Shown here in pieces: positions 10,953 to 23,000 of a DNA stretch of 64,000 nucleotides; position 1 is the first letter of the stretch, and the number at the start of each line of letters is the position of its first letter. Source of the stretch: Acanthornis magna (Eukaryota; Chordata; Aves; Passeriformes; Acanthizidae); contig JAWUZG010000177.1 in the NCBI GenBank assembly GCA_036785705.1, forward strand, positions 2,418,001-2,482,000, in the 5' to 3' direction. The notes beneath the pieces are model-generated. The model saw only the letters and a program-made list of their open reading frames with translations. It had not been told where the DNA came from and did no database searches. A program made the translations under genes and the position numbers.

Positions 10953-13900
10953 ATGGACGCGCTGAGCCGGGCCGGGCCCCGGCCCCGCCGCGCCGCCGCC
11001 GCCTCCCCCCTGCCCTGGGGCCGCTTCGCCGCCTGGATCGACTGCGTGTGTGTGGTGACCTTCGACCTGGAGCTGGGACAGGCCATGGAGGTGCGGCACG
11101 GCGGCTCGGGGACGGGGACATCGCGGGCAGGGAGCGGGGGAGAAACGGGGATCGGGGACTGGGCTGCGGAGGGATCGGGGATGGGGAGAGAGGAGTGAGG
11201 GATGGCGGTGTGGAAAGGAGGATCAGGGATGGGGAGAGCGGGGATTAGGAATGGACTGTGTGCAATGGGGCTCGGGGCTGGGCTGTGGAAAGGGCTCCGG
11301 GATGGGCTGGGGACAGCGAACGGGCAGGGGAGGGAGTCCCGGCAGAGGTTTGGGGATGGCTGTGGGGTGAGGGATGCACAGGGCAGGGAAGGGCCAGGGC
11401 AGCGTCCAGCAGATCTTTATGGATCCTTTCAATGGAGCAGAACCTCCCCAGGGTGACACACCCCGTGGAGCCAGGCTGGGAGAGCTGGGAATGTTCCCTG
11501 GAGAAGGGAAGGACCCAGGGAGAGCTGCGAGCCCCTGGCAGGGCCTGAAGGGCTCCAGGAGAGCTGCAGAGGGACTGGGGACAAGGGCTGCAGGGACAGC
11601 ACACAGGGAATGGCTTGGCAGTGCCAGAGGGCAGGGCCAGATGGGATCTTGGGAATTGGGAATTGCTGCCGGGGAGGGTGGGGAGGGGCTGGGCTGGAAT
11701 TGCCAGAGCAGCTGTGGCTGCCCCTGGATCCCTGCAGTGTCCCAGGCCAGGCTGGACAGGGCTTGGAGCAGCCTGGGACAGTGGCAGGTGTCCCTGCCAT
11801 GGCAGGGGTGGCACTGGGTGGGCTCTGGGGTCCTTCCCACCCAACCATTCCAGGATTCCAAACACAAATCCCCAGCAGCAGGGCAGGGAGGTGTCCGTGC
11901 AGAATTCCCGGGAAAGGGAAGGTTCCTCGCTGTTGGAGCAGAGCTGAGCCCCTTGGGCAGCCAGAGTGGGTGAACTGGGAGGGGAAGGGCTGGGCAGCTG
12001 CTCCCAGTTCCCTGGAATATCCCAGCGCTGGTCCTGAAGGAAGGTTTGAGGAGCTGGGTGCCCCAGAGGCTGCTCAGCGCTGCCAGGAATGCAGCAGGGA
12101 ACTGTGGATTCCTCTGAGCCTGAGGAGTCACCTCAAATTCCCTTTCATTTGTTGTGTCATTGTGGGAGTCGTTCCCTCGTCTGCCTTTTCAAGGAGATTG
12201 CTGTGGTTTTCAGAGGGTTGAGCCTTCCCACTTTCAAATCCTGGAGCTTCCAAAGGGAATGAGAAGCGGGAGGGACCAAGTCCACCTGTTGCTGCTCCCT
12301 TGTCATGAATACTTGGCTGTTTTTTCCCCATGGAGCCTGAAAATTAATAAAAAAACCTCCTCCAGACCCAAGTTTCACCTGCTTGATCCTTTTTCTTGCA
12401 AAACCAGACCTGAAATACCCCGGAAAAGAGAGGAACACTGGGATAATAATAATTAGCATCCAGGATTTGAAGCTCTGTGGCTGTGTTTTAATGTGTGGAA
12501 AGGGTTCTCACCTCTCTGAGTTTCTGAGGAGTGATCTCTGTGCATGAGTGATGCAGGAATTTGGTTTGCTCATCCCTGGAAAGGAATTTTCCTACTTTTT
12601 CTTCCCTTTATCCCTTTGCCTGCGTAAGTTTCAATGGGAAAATGTTCCTCGTGGCAAAAATGACTTAGGAAAGCTGGGAACATGTCAGTGGGGAGGGCAC
12701 GGCCCCTCTGCCCCTGCTCCGCTGGAAAAACATTGGATTTCTGTTCCAGAAGGGCAAGGAGCAGGGATGAGACACTGGGAGGGAAGGGAGGAAGAGGAGA
12801 AGCTCTGAGGGCTTGGGAGGAATCTGGAAGAGCCAACTTAGGGGGTCTGGGGTTCCAATTTAGGGGCGTCTGTGGGTACAGACTCAGGGATCTCTGTGGG
12901 TACAAACTCAGATCTCTGTGGGTACAAACTCAGATCTCTGTGGGTACAAACTCAGGGATCTGTGGGTACAAACTCACATCTCTGTGGGTACAAACTCAGA
13001 TCTCTGTGGGTACAAATGATGTGATTGAAGCCCTTTTGGGCTGCTCTGGAGATATCCAGGGCCTTTCACATATCCAAAGTTCCTTTTTATTTGCCACTTT
13101 TTTGCCTTTTGGAAAATTGTAGTGACTCGGATTCCTTGTGGCTTGGATTTGGCGTTTTAATCTTTTGGATATCTTTTGGATATTTGGTGATTCCCCCCAC
13201 CCCAAACACAGAGCAACATCAGAGTTAGAGGGGAAGCAAAGATGTGGAATCCCAGAGGGATTAAGGTTGAGATCATAAATCCCAACTTCGGAAGTTAAAA
13301 CCTGATTTTCCAACCATTTTCTTGCAGAAAGACACCCCCAAAATCCATCAGGAGAAGCAGAAGCCTTGTCTGAGCTCCTGCCGCAAATTAAAACATGAGT
13401 TAGGCAGCAAATCTTGAGGAAAGCACAATTCCTGGGATTCCCGGGGCCCTCCTGGGTCAGGATCAGCTGTCCTGCTCCTGCTCCGGCCATGGGATCAGTG
13501 TTGGGCAGGGATTAGTCAGCCCCAGCCAGGGGAGTGTGCTCGGGGTCCTGGTGCAGAGCAGGGAGCAGGGAGGTGACTCCTCGGGGTGATCCCATCCCTT
13601 CTTGCTCCGCAGCCCGACCTTCCCTCCCCACCCTGCCTCATCCCCGGAGCTGCTCCGGGATCCTTTTGCCTCTGGATTTCCGTGCCTTTTCCCTCGCAGG
13701 GCTGCTCTCCGGGAGGGCTCATCAGTGTCGCTGCTAATTGGGAGTTTGGCTGGCGCGGCTGCAGCGCTGCCCTTGCCAGGGGATCGCGGGAATTGTCAGA
13801 GCTGCGTGAACTTCCAGCCCCTGGCACCGAGCCACCCGCGCTATTTATAGCCGGGAAAGGAGAGTCAGGCGCTGATTTGGGCTCCCGATGGGAGAGCCAG

Positions 13901-16832
13901 CTGCCTCTGGAGCAGAATTCCTGAGGCTGAGGACAGCTCCATGGCCCAGCCCAGCCCAGCCCGTGCCCACTCTGCTCTGCTCCAGCGCAATTCCTGCATT
14001 TCCCAATCCCTAAAGGCTCTGTGGGATCCTCCTCCTCAGGATCTGCCCCTGTGCCCTGTGCTCAGGTGAGAGCTCACCTGCAGAGCTGCCCCAGCCCTGG
14101 GGACACAGCACAGCACCTGGAGCTGCTGAGAGAGCCCAGAGGAGGCCCCGGAGCTGCTGCAGGGCTGGAGCTGCTCTGGAGCCAGGCTGGGAGAGCTGGG
14201 AATGTTCCCTGGAGAAGGGAAGGACCCAGGGAGAGCTGCGAGCCCCTGGCAGGGCCTGAAGGGCTCCAGGAGAGCTGCAGAGGGACTGGGGACAAGGGCT
14301 GGAGGGACAGCACACAGGGAATGGCTTGGCAGTGCCAGAGGGCAGGGCCAGATGGGATCTTGGGAATTGGGAATTGCTGCCGGGGAGGGTGGGGAGGGGC
14401 TGGGCTGGAATTGCCAGAGCAGCTGTGGCTGCCCCTGGATCCCTGCAGTGTCCCAGGCCAGGCTGGACAGGGCTTGGAGCAGCCTGGGACAGTGGCAGGT
14501 GTCCCTGCCATGGCAGGGGTGGCACTGGGTGGGCTTTGGGGTCCTTCCCACCCAACCATTCCAGGGTTCCCTGACTCCGTGGCTGCCATGCTCTCCATGG
14601 ATCGTTAGAGGCACAGGCTGAGGTTGGAAAAGCCCTCCAGGGTCATCAATTCCAACACTGATGGAATTCCTCCCTCCCAGGGGTGTTTTCCCAGCCATGG
14701 CTGAGCCCTCTCCGAGCTGCCCTGCAGTGTCTCCCCATCCCACCCCCTCCCAGTGGCGTCTGTCCAGCTCCATTTGCAGCCTGTCCCTCTGTGTGTCCTG
14801 CCCTGCCCCTGACAGAACAGATGTGTGCACATCTGGAACGCTCCCAGAGCCTTTGGGGCTGTTCATTCCCCAGCCATCAGCCCCCGAGATAAAACCTAAA
14901 GCAGGAGCCTTCGGGTCTGCCCCAAATCCAAACCAATCCCGATTCTGTGACAGGGTCAGAGTGTGGATCGTGCTGGGTGCTTGCTGTGGGATCCTTGGGG
15001 TCAGGGAGGAGCTGTGGGGCACAGGGCTGTGGGGCACAGGGCTGTGGGATCCTTGGGGTCAGGGTGGAGCTGATGCGTGCAGGGCTGCGGGGCACAGGGC
15101 TGTGGGATCCTTGGGGCTGTGGGGCACGGGGCTGTGGGGCACAGGGCTGTGGGATCCTTGGGGCTGTGGGGCACGGGGCTGTGGGGCACAGGGCTGTGGG
15201 ATCCTTGGGGCTGTGGGGCACGGGGCTGTGGGGCACAGGGCTGTGGGATCCTTGGGGCTGTGGGGCACGGGGCTGTGGGGCATGGGGCTGTGGGATCCTT
15301 GGGGCTGTGGGGCACAGGGCTGTGGGGCATGGGGCTGTGGGGCACGGGGCTGTGGGATCCTTGGGGCTGTGGGGCACGGGGCTGTGGGATCCTTGGGGCT
15401 GTGGGGCACAGGGCTGTGGGATCCTTGGGGCTGTGGGGCACAGGGCTGTGGGATCCTTGGGGTCAGGGCACGGCTGTGGGGCACAGGGCTGTGGGGCACA
15501 GGGCTGTGGGGCACGGGGCTGTGGGATCCTTGGGGCTGTGGGGCACAGGGCTGTGGGATCCTTGGGGCTGTGGGATCCTTGGGGCTGTGGGGCACAGGGC
15601 TGTGGGATCCTTGGGGTCAGGGCACGGCTGTGGGGCACAGGGCTGTGGGGCACAGGGCTGTGGGATCCTTGGGGCTGTGGGGCACAGGGCTGTGGGGCAC
15701 GGGGCTGTGGGGCACGGGGCTGTGGGGCACGGGGCTGTGGGATCCTTGGGGCTGTGGGGCATGGGGCTGTGGGATCCTTGGGGCTGTGGGGCACAGGGCT
15801 GTGGGCCACGGGGCTGTGGGATCCTTGGGGCTGTGGGGCACAGGGCTGTGGGGCACGGGGCTGTGGGGCTGACGGGCTCTGCTCTCTCTGCAGCTCGTGT
15901 ACCCGCACGACTTCAGGCTCACGGAGAAGGAGGTAACTCTCCGTTCCCCTTCCCCTCCGGCGGAGCCGCTCTGGCAGGGCTCTGATGGTGGTGGTTTCTT
16001 GCAGAAAACGAGCATCTGCTACCTGTCCTTCCCGGACTCCTACTCAGGTAGGTGACTCCAGGGGTGTCCCAGGGCACGATGAGGGGACAGCGCCCGGCCC
16101 TGGGGCTGGGCCGGAGCCTCCTGGTGCTGCCTGCTCCCTGTGCCCTGCTGGGGAGGCCTCCCGGAAATTCCCGATGGACCAGGGAGGGTGAGCTCCCAGG
16201 GCTGGCAGCTGTCACGTTCCTGGCTTTGGGAATGCCCAGGGAAGGCAGGAGCTGGGGATGGGACACTTCCCAGCAAGAATGTCTCAAACCTGTGTTTATA
16301 AACCACGAAGGGACAATGAGAAATCAGCCTGCTCCTCCAGCCCGGCCCTGGGGCTTTAAGGGTTGGGTTTTTACACTTTCTTGGAATCCTGGAGTGCTCT
16401 GGGTGGGAAGGGACGTCAAAGCCCATCCGGGGACACCTGCCACTGTCCCAGGCTGCTCCAAGCCCTGTCCAGCCTGGCCTGGGACACTGCAGGGATCCAG
16501 GGGCAGCCACAGCTGCTCTGGGCACCTGTGCCAGGGCCTCCCACCCTCGCAGGGAAGAGTTTTTTCCTATAATTCCCTTTCCATATTCCTTCCCATTATC
16601 CTTCCTTTCCTTTCCCTTCCCTTCCTTTTTTCCTTTTCCTTTTCCTTTCCCTTTCCCTTTTCCTTTCCCTTTCCCTTTCCCTTTCCCTTTCCCTTTCCCT
16701 TTCCCTTTCCCTTTCCCTTCCCCTGTCCCTGTCCCTGTCCCTTTCCCTTCCTTCCCCTTTCCCTTTCCCTTTCCCTTTCCCTTTTCCTTTCCCTTTGCCT
16801 TTCCCTTTCCCTTTCCCTTTCCCTTTCCCTTC

Positions 16833-16872
<40 letters not shown>

Positions 16873-16991
16873 TTCCCTTCCTTCCCCTTTCCCTTTCCCT
16901 TTTCCTTTCCCTTTCCCTTTCCCTTTCCCTTTCCCTTTCCCTTTTCCTTTCCCTTTCCCTTTCCCTTTCCCTTTCCCTTTCCCTTTCCCTT

Positions 16992-17023
<32 letters not shown>

Positions 17024-20000
17024 TCTTTCCCTTTCTTTCCTTTTTGCCTTTCCCTTTCCCTTTCCCTTTGCCTTTCCCCTCCCTCTGGGATTTCTCTCCT
17101 TTGGTTTCTCCCCCGTCCCTCCCCGTTCCCGGTTGGATTTCCCGTGCCCATCCCCGCTGCAGTGGGGCCATTCCCAGCTCCCAGCTCCTGTCCCCTGTCT
17201 CCTGTGCTGTCTCTGTCCCAGGTGGCCTCGGGGACACGCAGTTCAGCTTCCGGCTGCGCCAGGCGGGAGGGCCCCGCAGCTCCCCGTTCCAGGACGATGG
17301 GAGGTACAACCGGGAGGCGCCGGTGACGCTGCAGGTGGGTGCTGGCCCTGCCCCACCTGCCGGGGAAAAGCCAAGGGTTCCAGGGATTCGGTGTCCCTGT
17401 GGAAAGCACTGCTTTCCTGGGTCTGTGGGAACAGTGAGAAAAGGAGGATTGAGCACGGGGATTTCGTTCTGTGCTCATGGGAGAGAGAACTGCTGGGAGA
17501 GGGAATGGGAGCAGGGATCAAAGATGGGACTGAGCAGGGGAGAGGGAGCTGAGCTGGGGCAGGAGGACCCCAGCAATGCTGGGAGAGGGAACCGAGCAGG
17601 GACAGCTCCCACTGTCCCAGGCTGCTCCAAGCCCTGTCCAGCCTGGCCTGGGACACTGCAGGGATCCAGGGGCAGCCACAGCTGCTCTGGCAATTCCAGC
17701 CCAGCCCCTCCCCACCCTCCCCGGCAGCAATTCCCAATTCCCAAGATCCCATCTGGCCCTGCCCTCTGGCACTGCCAAGCCATTCCCTGTGTGCTGTCCC
17801 TGCAGCCCTTGTCCCCAGTCCCTCTGCAGCTCTCCTGGAGCCCTTCAGGCCCTGCCAGGGGCTCGCAGCTCTCCCTGTGTCCTTCCCTTCTCCAGGGAAC
17901 ATTCCCAGCTCTCCCAGCCTGGCTCCAGTTGTGTCCCCATGGAAAGCTCTCCCGGAGGGCTGTGATGGAGGCTGGGACATGTCAGAGCAGGGGAGGTGGC
18001 TCACGAGGGATTGGTGGCAGTGGGGCTGGGCTGTCCCTCTCTGTCCGTCTCTGTCCCTCACTGTCCCTCTCTGTCCCTCTCTGTCCCTCTCTGTCCCTCA
18101 CTGTCCCTCTCTGTCCTTCCTTGTCCCTCTCTGTCCCTCACTGTCCCTCTCTGTCCTTCCTTGTCCCTCTCTGTCCCTCTCTGTCCCTCTCTGTCCCTCA
18201 CTATCCCTCTCTGTCCCTCTCTGTCCCTCCCTGTCCCTCTCTGTCTCTCCTTGTCCCTCTCTGTCCCTCTCTGTCCCTCTCTGTCCCTGTCCCCGCAGCG
18301 AGAGGCCGCTCACTATTTCGGGTACGTGTACTTCCGGCAGGTCAAGGACAGCTCCATGAGGAGGGGCTACTTCCAGAAGGTCAGTGCTGAATCCAGAATC
18401 CCTGGGGCTGGAAAATCCCTCCCAGCCCACGGAGTCCAGGCTGTGCCCAATGCCCACCTTGTCCCCAGCCCAGAGCACTGAGTGCCACGGCCAGGCCTTG
18501 CTGGGACACCTGCAGGGATGGGCACTCCAAACCTCCCTGGGCAGCCCTGCCAAGGCCTGAGCTCCCTTTCCAGGAGGGAATTCCCAATGTCCACCCTGAG
18601 CCTGCCCTGGCCCAGCCTGAGGCCGTTCCCTCAGGTCCTGTGCTGTCCATGGGGACATGTCTGTCCTAGCACTGAGCTCAGTGTCCTCCACCTCCAGGAG
18701 CTCCTTTCAGGCACCTGCTCATGCAGAAATGATTTTTTCCATCTCCACTAAACCATCTTCACCGATTGCTCAGGGAATGAATTGTCACACTTGGATGAGA
18801 TTTTGATTTAAATTTCGAAGTTTTGTTCCTTTGTCTTTCCCCACAGTTCCTTTACTCGGTTTATCTGCCCAATTCCCATTTCAGGAGTTGCTCCTTTGTG
18901 CTCCTCCACCTGAAATGGTTTTTGGAGCTTTCAGCCCACCAGAAACAGATTTTCATTTCCTCTCTCGTAGCCAGGCTGTGCTCCCATCCCTGTGCTCCCC
19001 CAAATCCTGGCTCCCACGCAGCTGGCAGGAATTCCACCCAGGTGCTGCTTGGGAGCTGCTCCATGGGTTTTGTGTCAGTTTTTTAAACTTTATCGCTCTC
19101 TGAGCTGTACCAAAATGCACGGTGCTGGCAGTGATGGGGTCAGGGCAGTTCTGATCCCCAGTGTGCCTTTCCCAGTCCCTGGTGCTGGTGTCGCGCCTTC
19201 CCTACGTGAACCTGTTCCAGTGCCTGCTGCAGCTGATTGCTCCCGAGTACTTCGACAAGCTGGAGCCCTGCCTGGAGGCAGGTGAGCTGGGGACAGCGAT
19301 TCCAGCTGGGGACTGCGGGGCTGGGTCAGGAGGCTCCTGAGAAACAGCTCCAAATGGCTTCATTCTGGAGCAAATTCCAGCAGGGAAGAACTTCCTCCTG
19401 CCTGTCCAAGTGACAACCAGGTGTAAAGGAGGGCAGGGAGGGGATGGGGCTGTCGGTTTGGATGCAGGGTATTCCCAAACAGTGCAGGGTGTTCCCAAAT
19501 AGTGCAGGGTATTCCCAAATAGTGCAGGGTATTCCCAAATAACACAGGGTATTCCCAAATAACACAGGGTATTCCCAAATAACGCAGGGTATTCCCAAAT
19601 AACTCAGGGTATTCCCAAATAACGCAGGGTATTCCCAAATAACTCAGGGTATTCCCAAATAACGCAGGGTATTCCCAAATAACACAGGGTATTCCCAAAT
19701 AACGCAGGGTGTTCCCAAATAACACAGGGTGTTCCCAAATAACACAGAGTATTCCCAAGTAACGCAGGGTATTCCCCAATAACACAGGGTATTCCCAAAT
19801 AACACAGGGTATTCCCCAATAACACAGGGTATTCCCAAATAACGCAGGGTATTCCCCAATAACGCAGGGTGTTCCCAAAGCCCGGAATCTGCTGTGCCTC
19901 TGCCAGGCCTTCACTGCCCTGGTGGTTCCTCTGATTTCTCAGCTCGGGGAGCAGGGTTTGCCGCGGGCCAGGGCCGTGTGTGAGCAGGGAGCAGGGAACG

Positions 20001-23000
20001 GTTCCGTGCCCGAGCCCCCGGGATGAGCAGGATTGTCCCTGAGGTGAATGTTTTCCCTTTCCCGTTCCCTCAGTGTGCAACGAGATCGACCAGTGGCCGC
20101 CGCCGGTGCCGGGCCAGACCCTGAACCTGCCCGTGATGGGAGTCGTGATCCAGGTACGGGGCCAGCCCGCGGGAGGGCCGCTGGTGTTCCATGGGTGCGG
20201 AGCCGCCATTCGCCCCACGTTGCCCCCGACACTCCAGTCCGACCGAGGGATTGGGGCCTGGGCAGTTCCTCCCTCTGATCCCATCCCAGGGTGATCCCTG
20301 CTCCTGTTTGCCCTGCAGGTGAGGATCCCGTCCCGGGTGGACAAGCCAGGCTCCAGCCCAGTGAAGCAGTGCAACCAGGAGGTGAGAGGAGCAAGGGTGG
20401 GAAGGGTGGGATCCTGAATCCTGCCAGGATTGGGGATTCAGACTGGGGATTCTGACTGGGAATTCAGATTGGGGATTCAGATTGGGGTCAGGGTGGGGTC
20501 AGGGTGGGGTCAGTGGTTCCGCTCACACAGGCTCTCTGCACCCGGGCTGGGTGCTTTCACTCATTGTTCCCCATGCTTTTCCTGGGAATTCAGGCCCTGC
20601 TGGCTCTCCTGCCTTCATCTTTGAGTTGTTTTGGATCTGCCTCAGTTCAGCCTTGCTTTGGATTCATTTCCCTGTCCCTTTCCTCTGCTGTGACTAACAC
20701 TGGTTTGGAGCCACACCTCTAACCCTGCCTGGCTCCCTCTGTGCCTCAAACTCTCTCCCACCAGAGGAAACTCTGGAAAACAAAGGAGCAGACGTGGGCA
20801 GCCTTTCCCATCTGGAAAAGAAGGGATTCTTCCTTAGTTTATGGGCACAGAAATTAATTTTGGACTGAACGCTGCACCCAGCCGTGCTCCTGCTCTCACC
20901 TTAGGGTGGGAACCTTGTTCCCTGCTGTTCGGGGTCAGTGCAGGTGGAATTCCAGCCAGGATGTCCCATCTCCTCAGGTCACTAACAGTTACTAACAGTT
21001 CTCTCCCTTCCTCACCCAGAATCTGTTACCAGCCCCGCTGGTTCTCCCCAGTGTTCATGAGCTGGATCTGTTCAGGTGAGAGGCTCCTTCCAACCCTCTC
21101 CCCTCCACCTGCCTCCCCTCCCTGCTGGGAGCATCCCATAAACCACGGGGATGGTGCAGAATTGCCATGTTCCAGGGACTCATTTGGGATTCTGGGCAGG
21201 GTTTGAGCCAAGGGTTGTGCCCCCCGGGCTGGGGAGCAGCTCCTGCCCAGAGCTCCCTCGGGAGGGTCCCAGGCAGATCCAGCGCTGGGGTGCTGTTCCC
21301 GTGCCCATCCTCTGCAATCTGGGCAGTTCTGCTTCCTCAGACTCCCTGGGAGCAGCCCTCGCCCATGGGAACCTCCTGAGGTTTAGCAAGGCCGAGTCCA
21401 AGGCGCTGGCCCTGGGTCAGGGCAGCCCCCGGGAGCGATCCAGGCTGGGAATGAGCAGCTGGAGCAGCCGTGCGAGAAGGATTTGGGGGTGCTGTGAGTG
21501 AGAGCCGGACAGGGCCCAGCCCAGAACCCTCAGGGGAGGGCGATCTGCCCCTGTGCCCTGTGCTCAGGTGAGACCCCACAGCAGCAGGACCTGGAGCTGC
21601 AGGAGAGAGCCAGAGGAGGCCCCGGAGCGGCAGGGGTGTCCCTGGATGGGCCTTGAGGTCCCTCCCACCCAAACCATTCCAGCATTCCGTGCTGAACAGG
21701 CTGCTTGACTTTGCTCACGGCATTTCCTTTAAACCTGTATAGAACAATGGAGTGGCAGCCCAGGTAGAGACACCCAAATTCCCTTGTGGGATGCTCAAAG
21801 TCCATCCTAGGTCTCAAATTCCCGGCTGGAAGCACATCCGGGGGGGCTTGCAGGCCTCAGCTGTGTCTGCTGTGTCCTGAGCTGCCCCCCTGACCTCAGC
21901 CTGTCGTTCCTCCCTTCCAGGTGCTTCCAGCCCGTGCTGATCCACATCCAGATGCTGTGGGAGCTGATGCTGCTGGGGGAGCCCATGGTGGTGATGGCAC
22001 CGTCCCCAACCGTGTCCTCTGAGCTGGTCCTGGCCCTCACCAGGTGTTGCCCTCGGGGCTGAGGGGCTGGCAGCAGAAAGGGGGATCGGGGGGACCTTGT
22101 GGCTCTGCACAGCTCCTGACAGGAGGGGACAGCCGGGGGGGTCAGGCTGTGCTGCAGGGAACAGGGATAGGAGGAGAGGGAATGGCCTCAGGCTGGACTG
22201 GGGAGGGGCAGGGTGGGCATTGGGAATTCCTTCATGGAAAGGGTGCTCAGGCCTTGGCAGGGCAAATTTGGAGTGCCCGTCCCTGGAGGTGTCCAGGGAA
22301 TTCCTGGAGGTGGCACTCAGCTCTGCGCTGGGGACAAGGTGGGGATCGGGCACAGCCTGGACTCCATGGGCTGGGATGGCTTTTCCAGCCTCCATGACCC
22401 CCTGCCAGTGTGACCTGTGGCGGGACAGTGCCCTGCTCCAGGCCCCACCCCGGGTGCCCTGTGCCACCCCCGGGGTGACCATGCCATCCCCAAGGTGACC
22501 ATGCCATCCCCAGGGTGACTGTGCCACCCCTGGGGTGACTGTGCCATCCCCAGTGTGGCCGTGCCCTCCCCAAGGTGACCGTGCCACCCCCGGGGTGACC
22601 ATGCCATCCCCAAGGTGACCATGCCATGCCCAGGGTGACCGTGCCACCCCCGGGGTGACCATGCCATCCCTGGGGTGACTGTGCCATCCCCAAGGTGACC
22701 GTGCCACCCTCGGGGTGACCATGCCATGCCCAGGGTGACTGTGCCATCCCCAAGGTGACCGTGCCACCCCGGGGTGACCGTGCCACCCTCGGGGTGACCA
22801 TGCCATGCCCAGGGTGACTGTGCCATCCCCAAGGTGACCGTGCCACCCCCGGGGTGACCATGCCATCCCCAAGGTGACCGTGCCATGCCCAGGGTGGCCG
22901 TGCCCTCCCCAAGGTGACTGTGCCACCCCAGGGTGACCGTGCCATCCCTAAGGTGACCGTGCCACTCCAGGGTGACCGTGCCATCCCCGGGGTGACTGTG

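Noticed and set aside
19465..19882. Regular 21-bp array resembling a CRISPR array
   Set aside because: There are no unique spacers; the units are contiguous, and the context is an intron of an avian gene.
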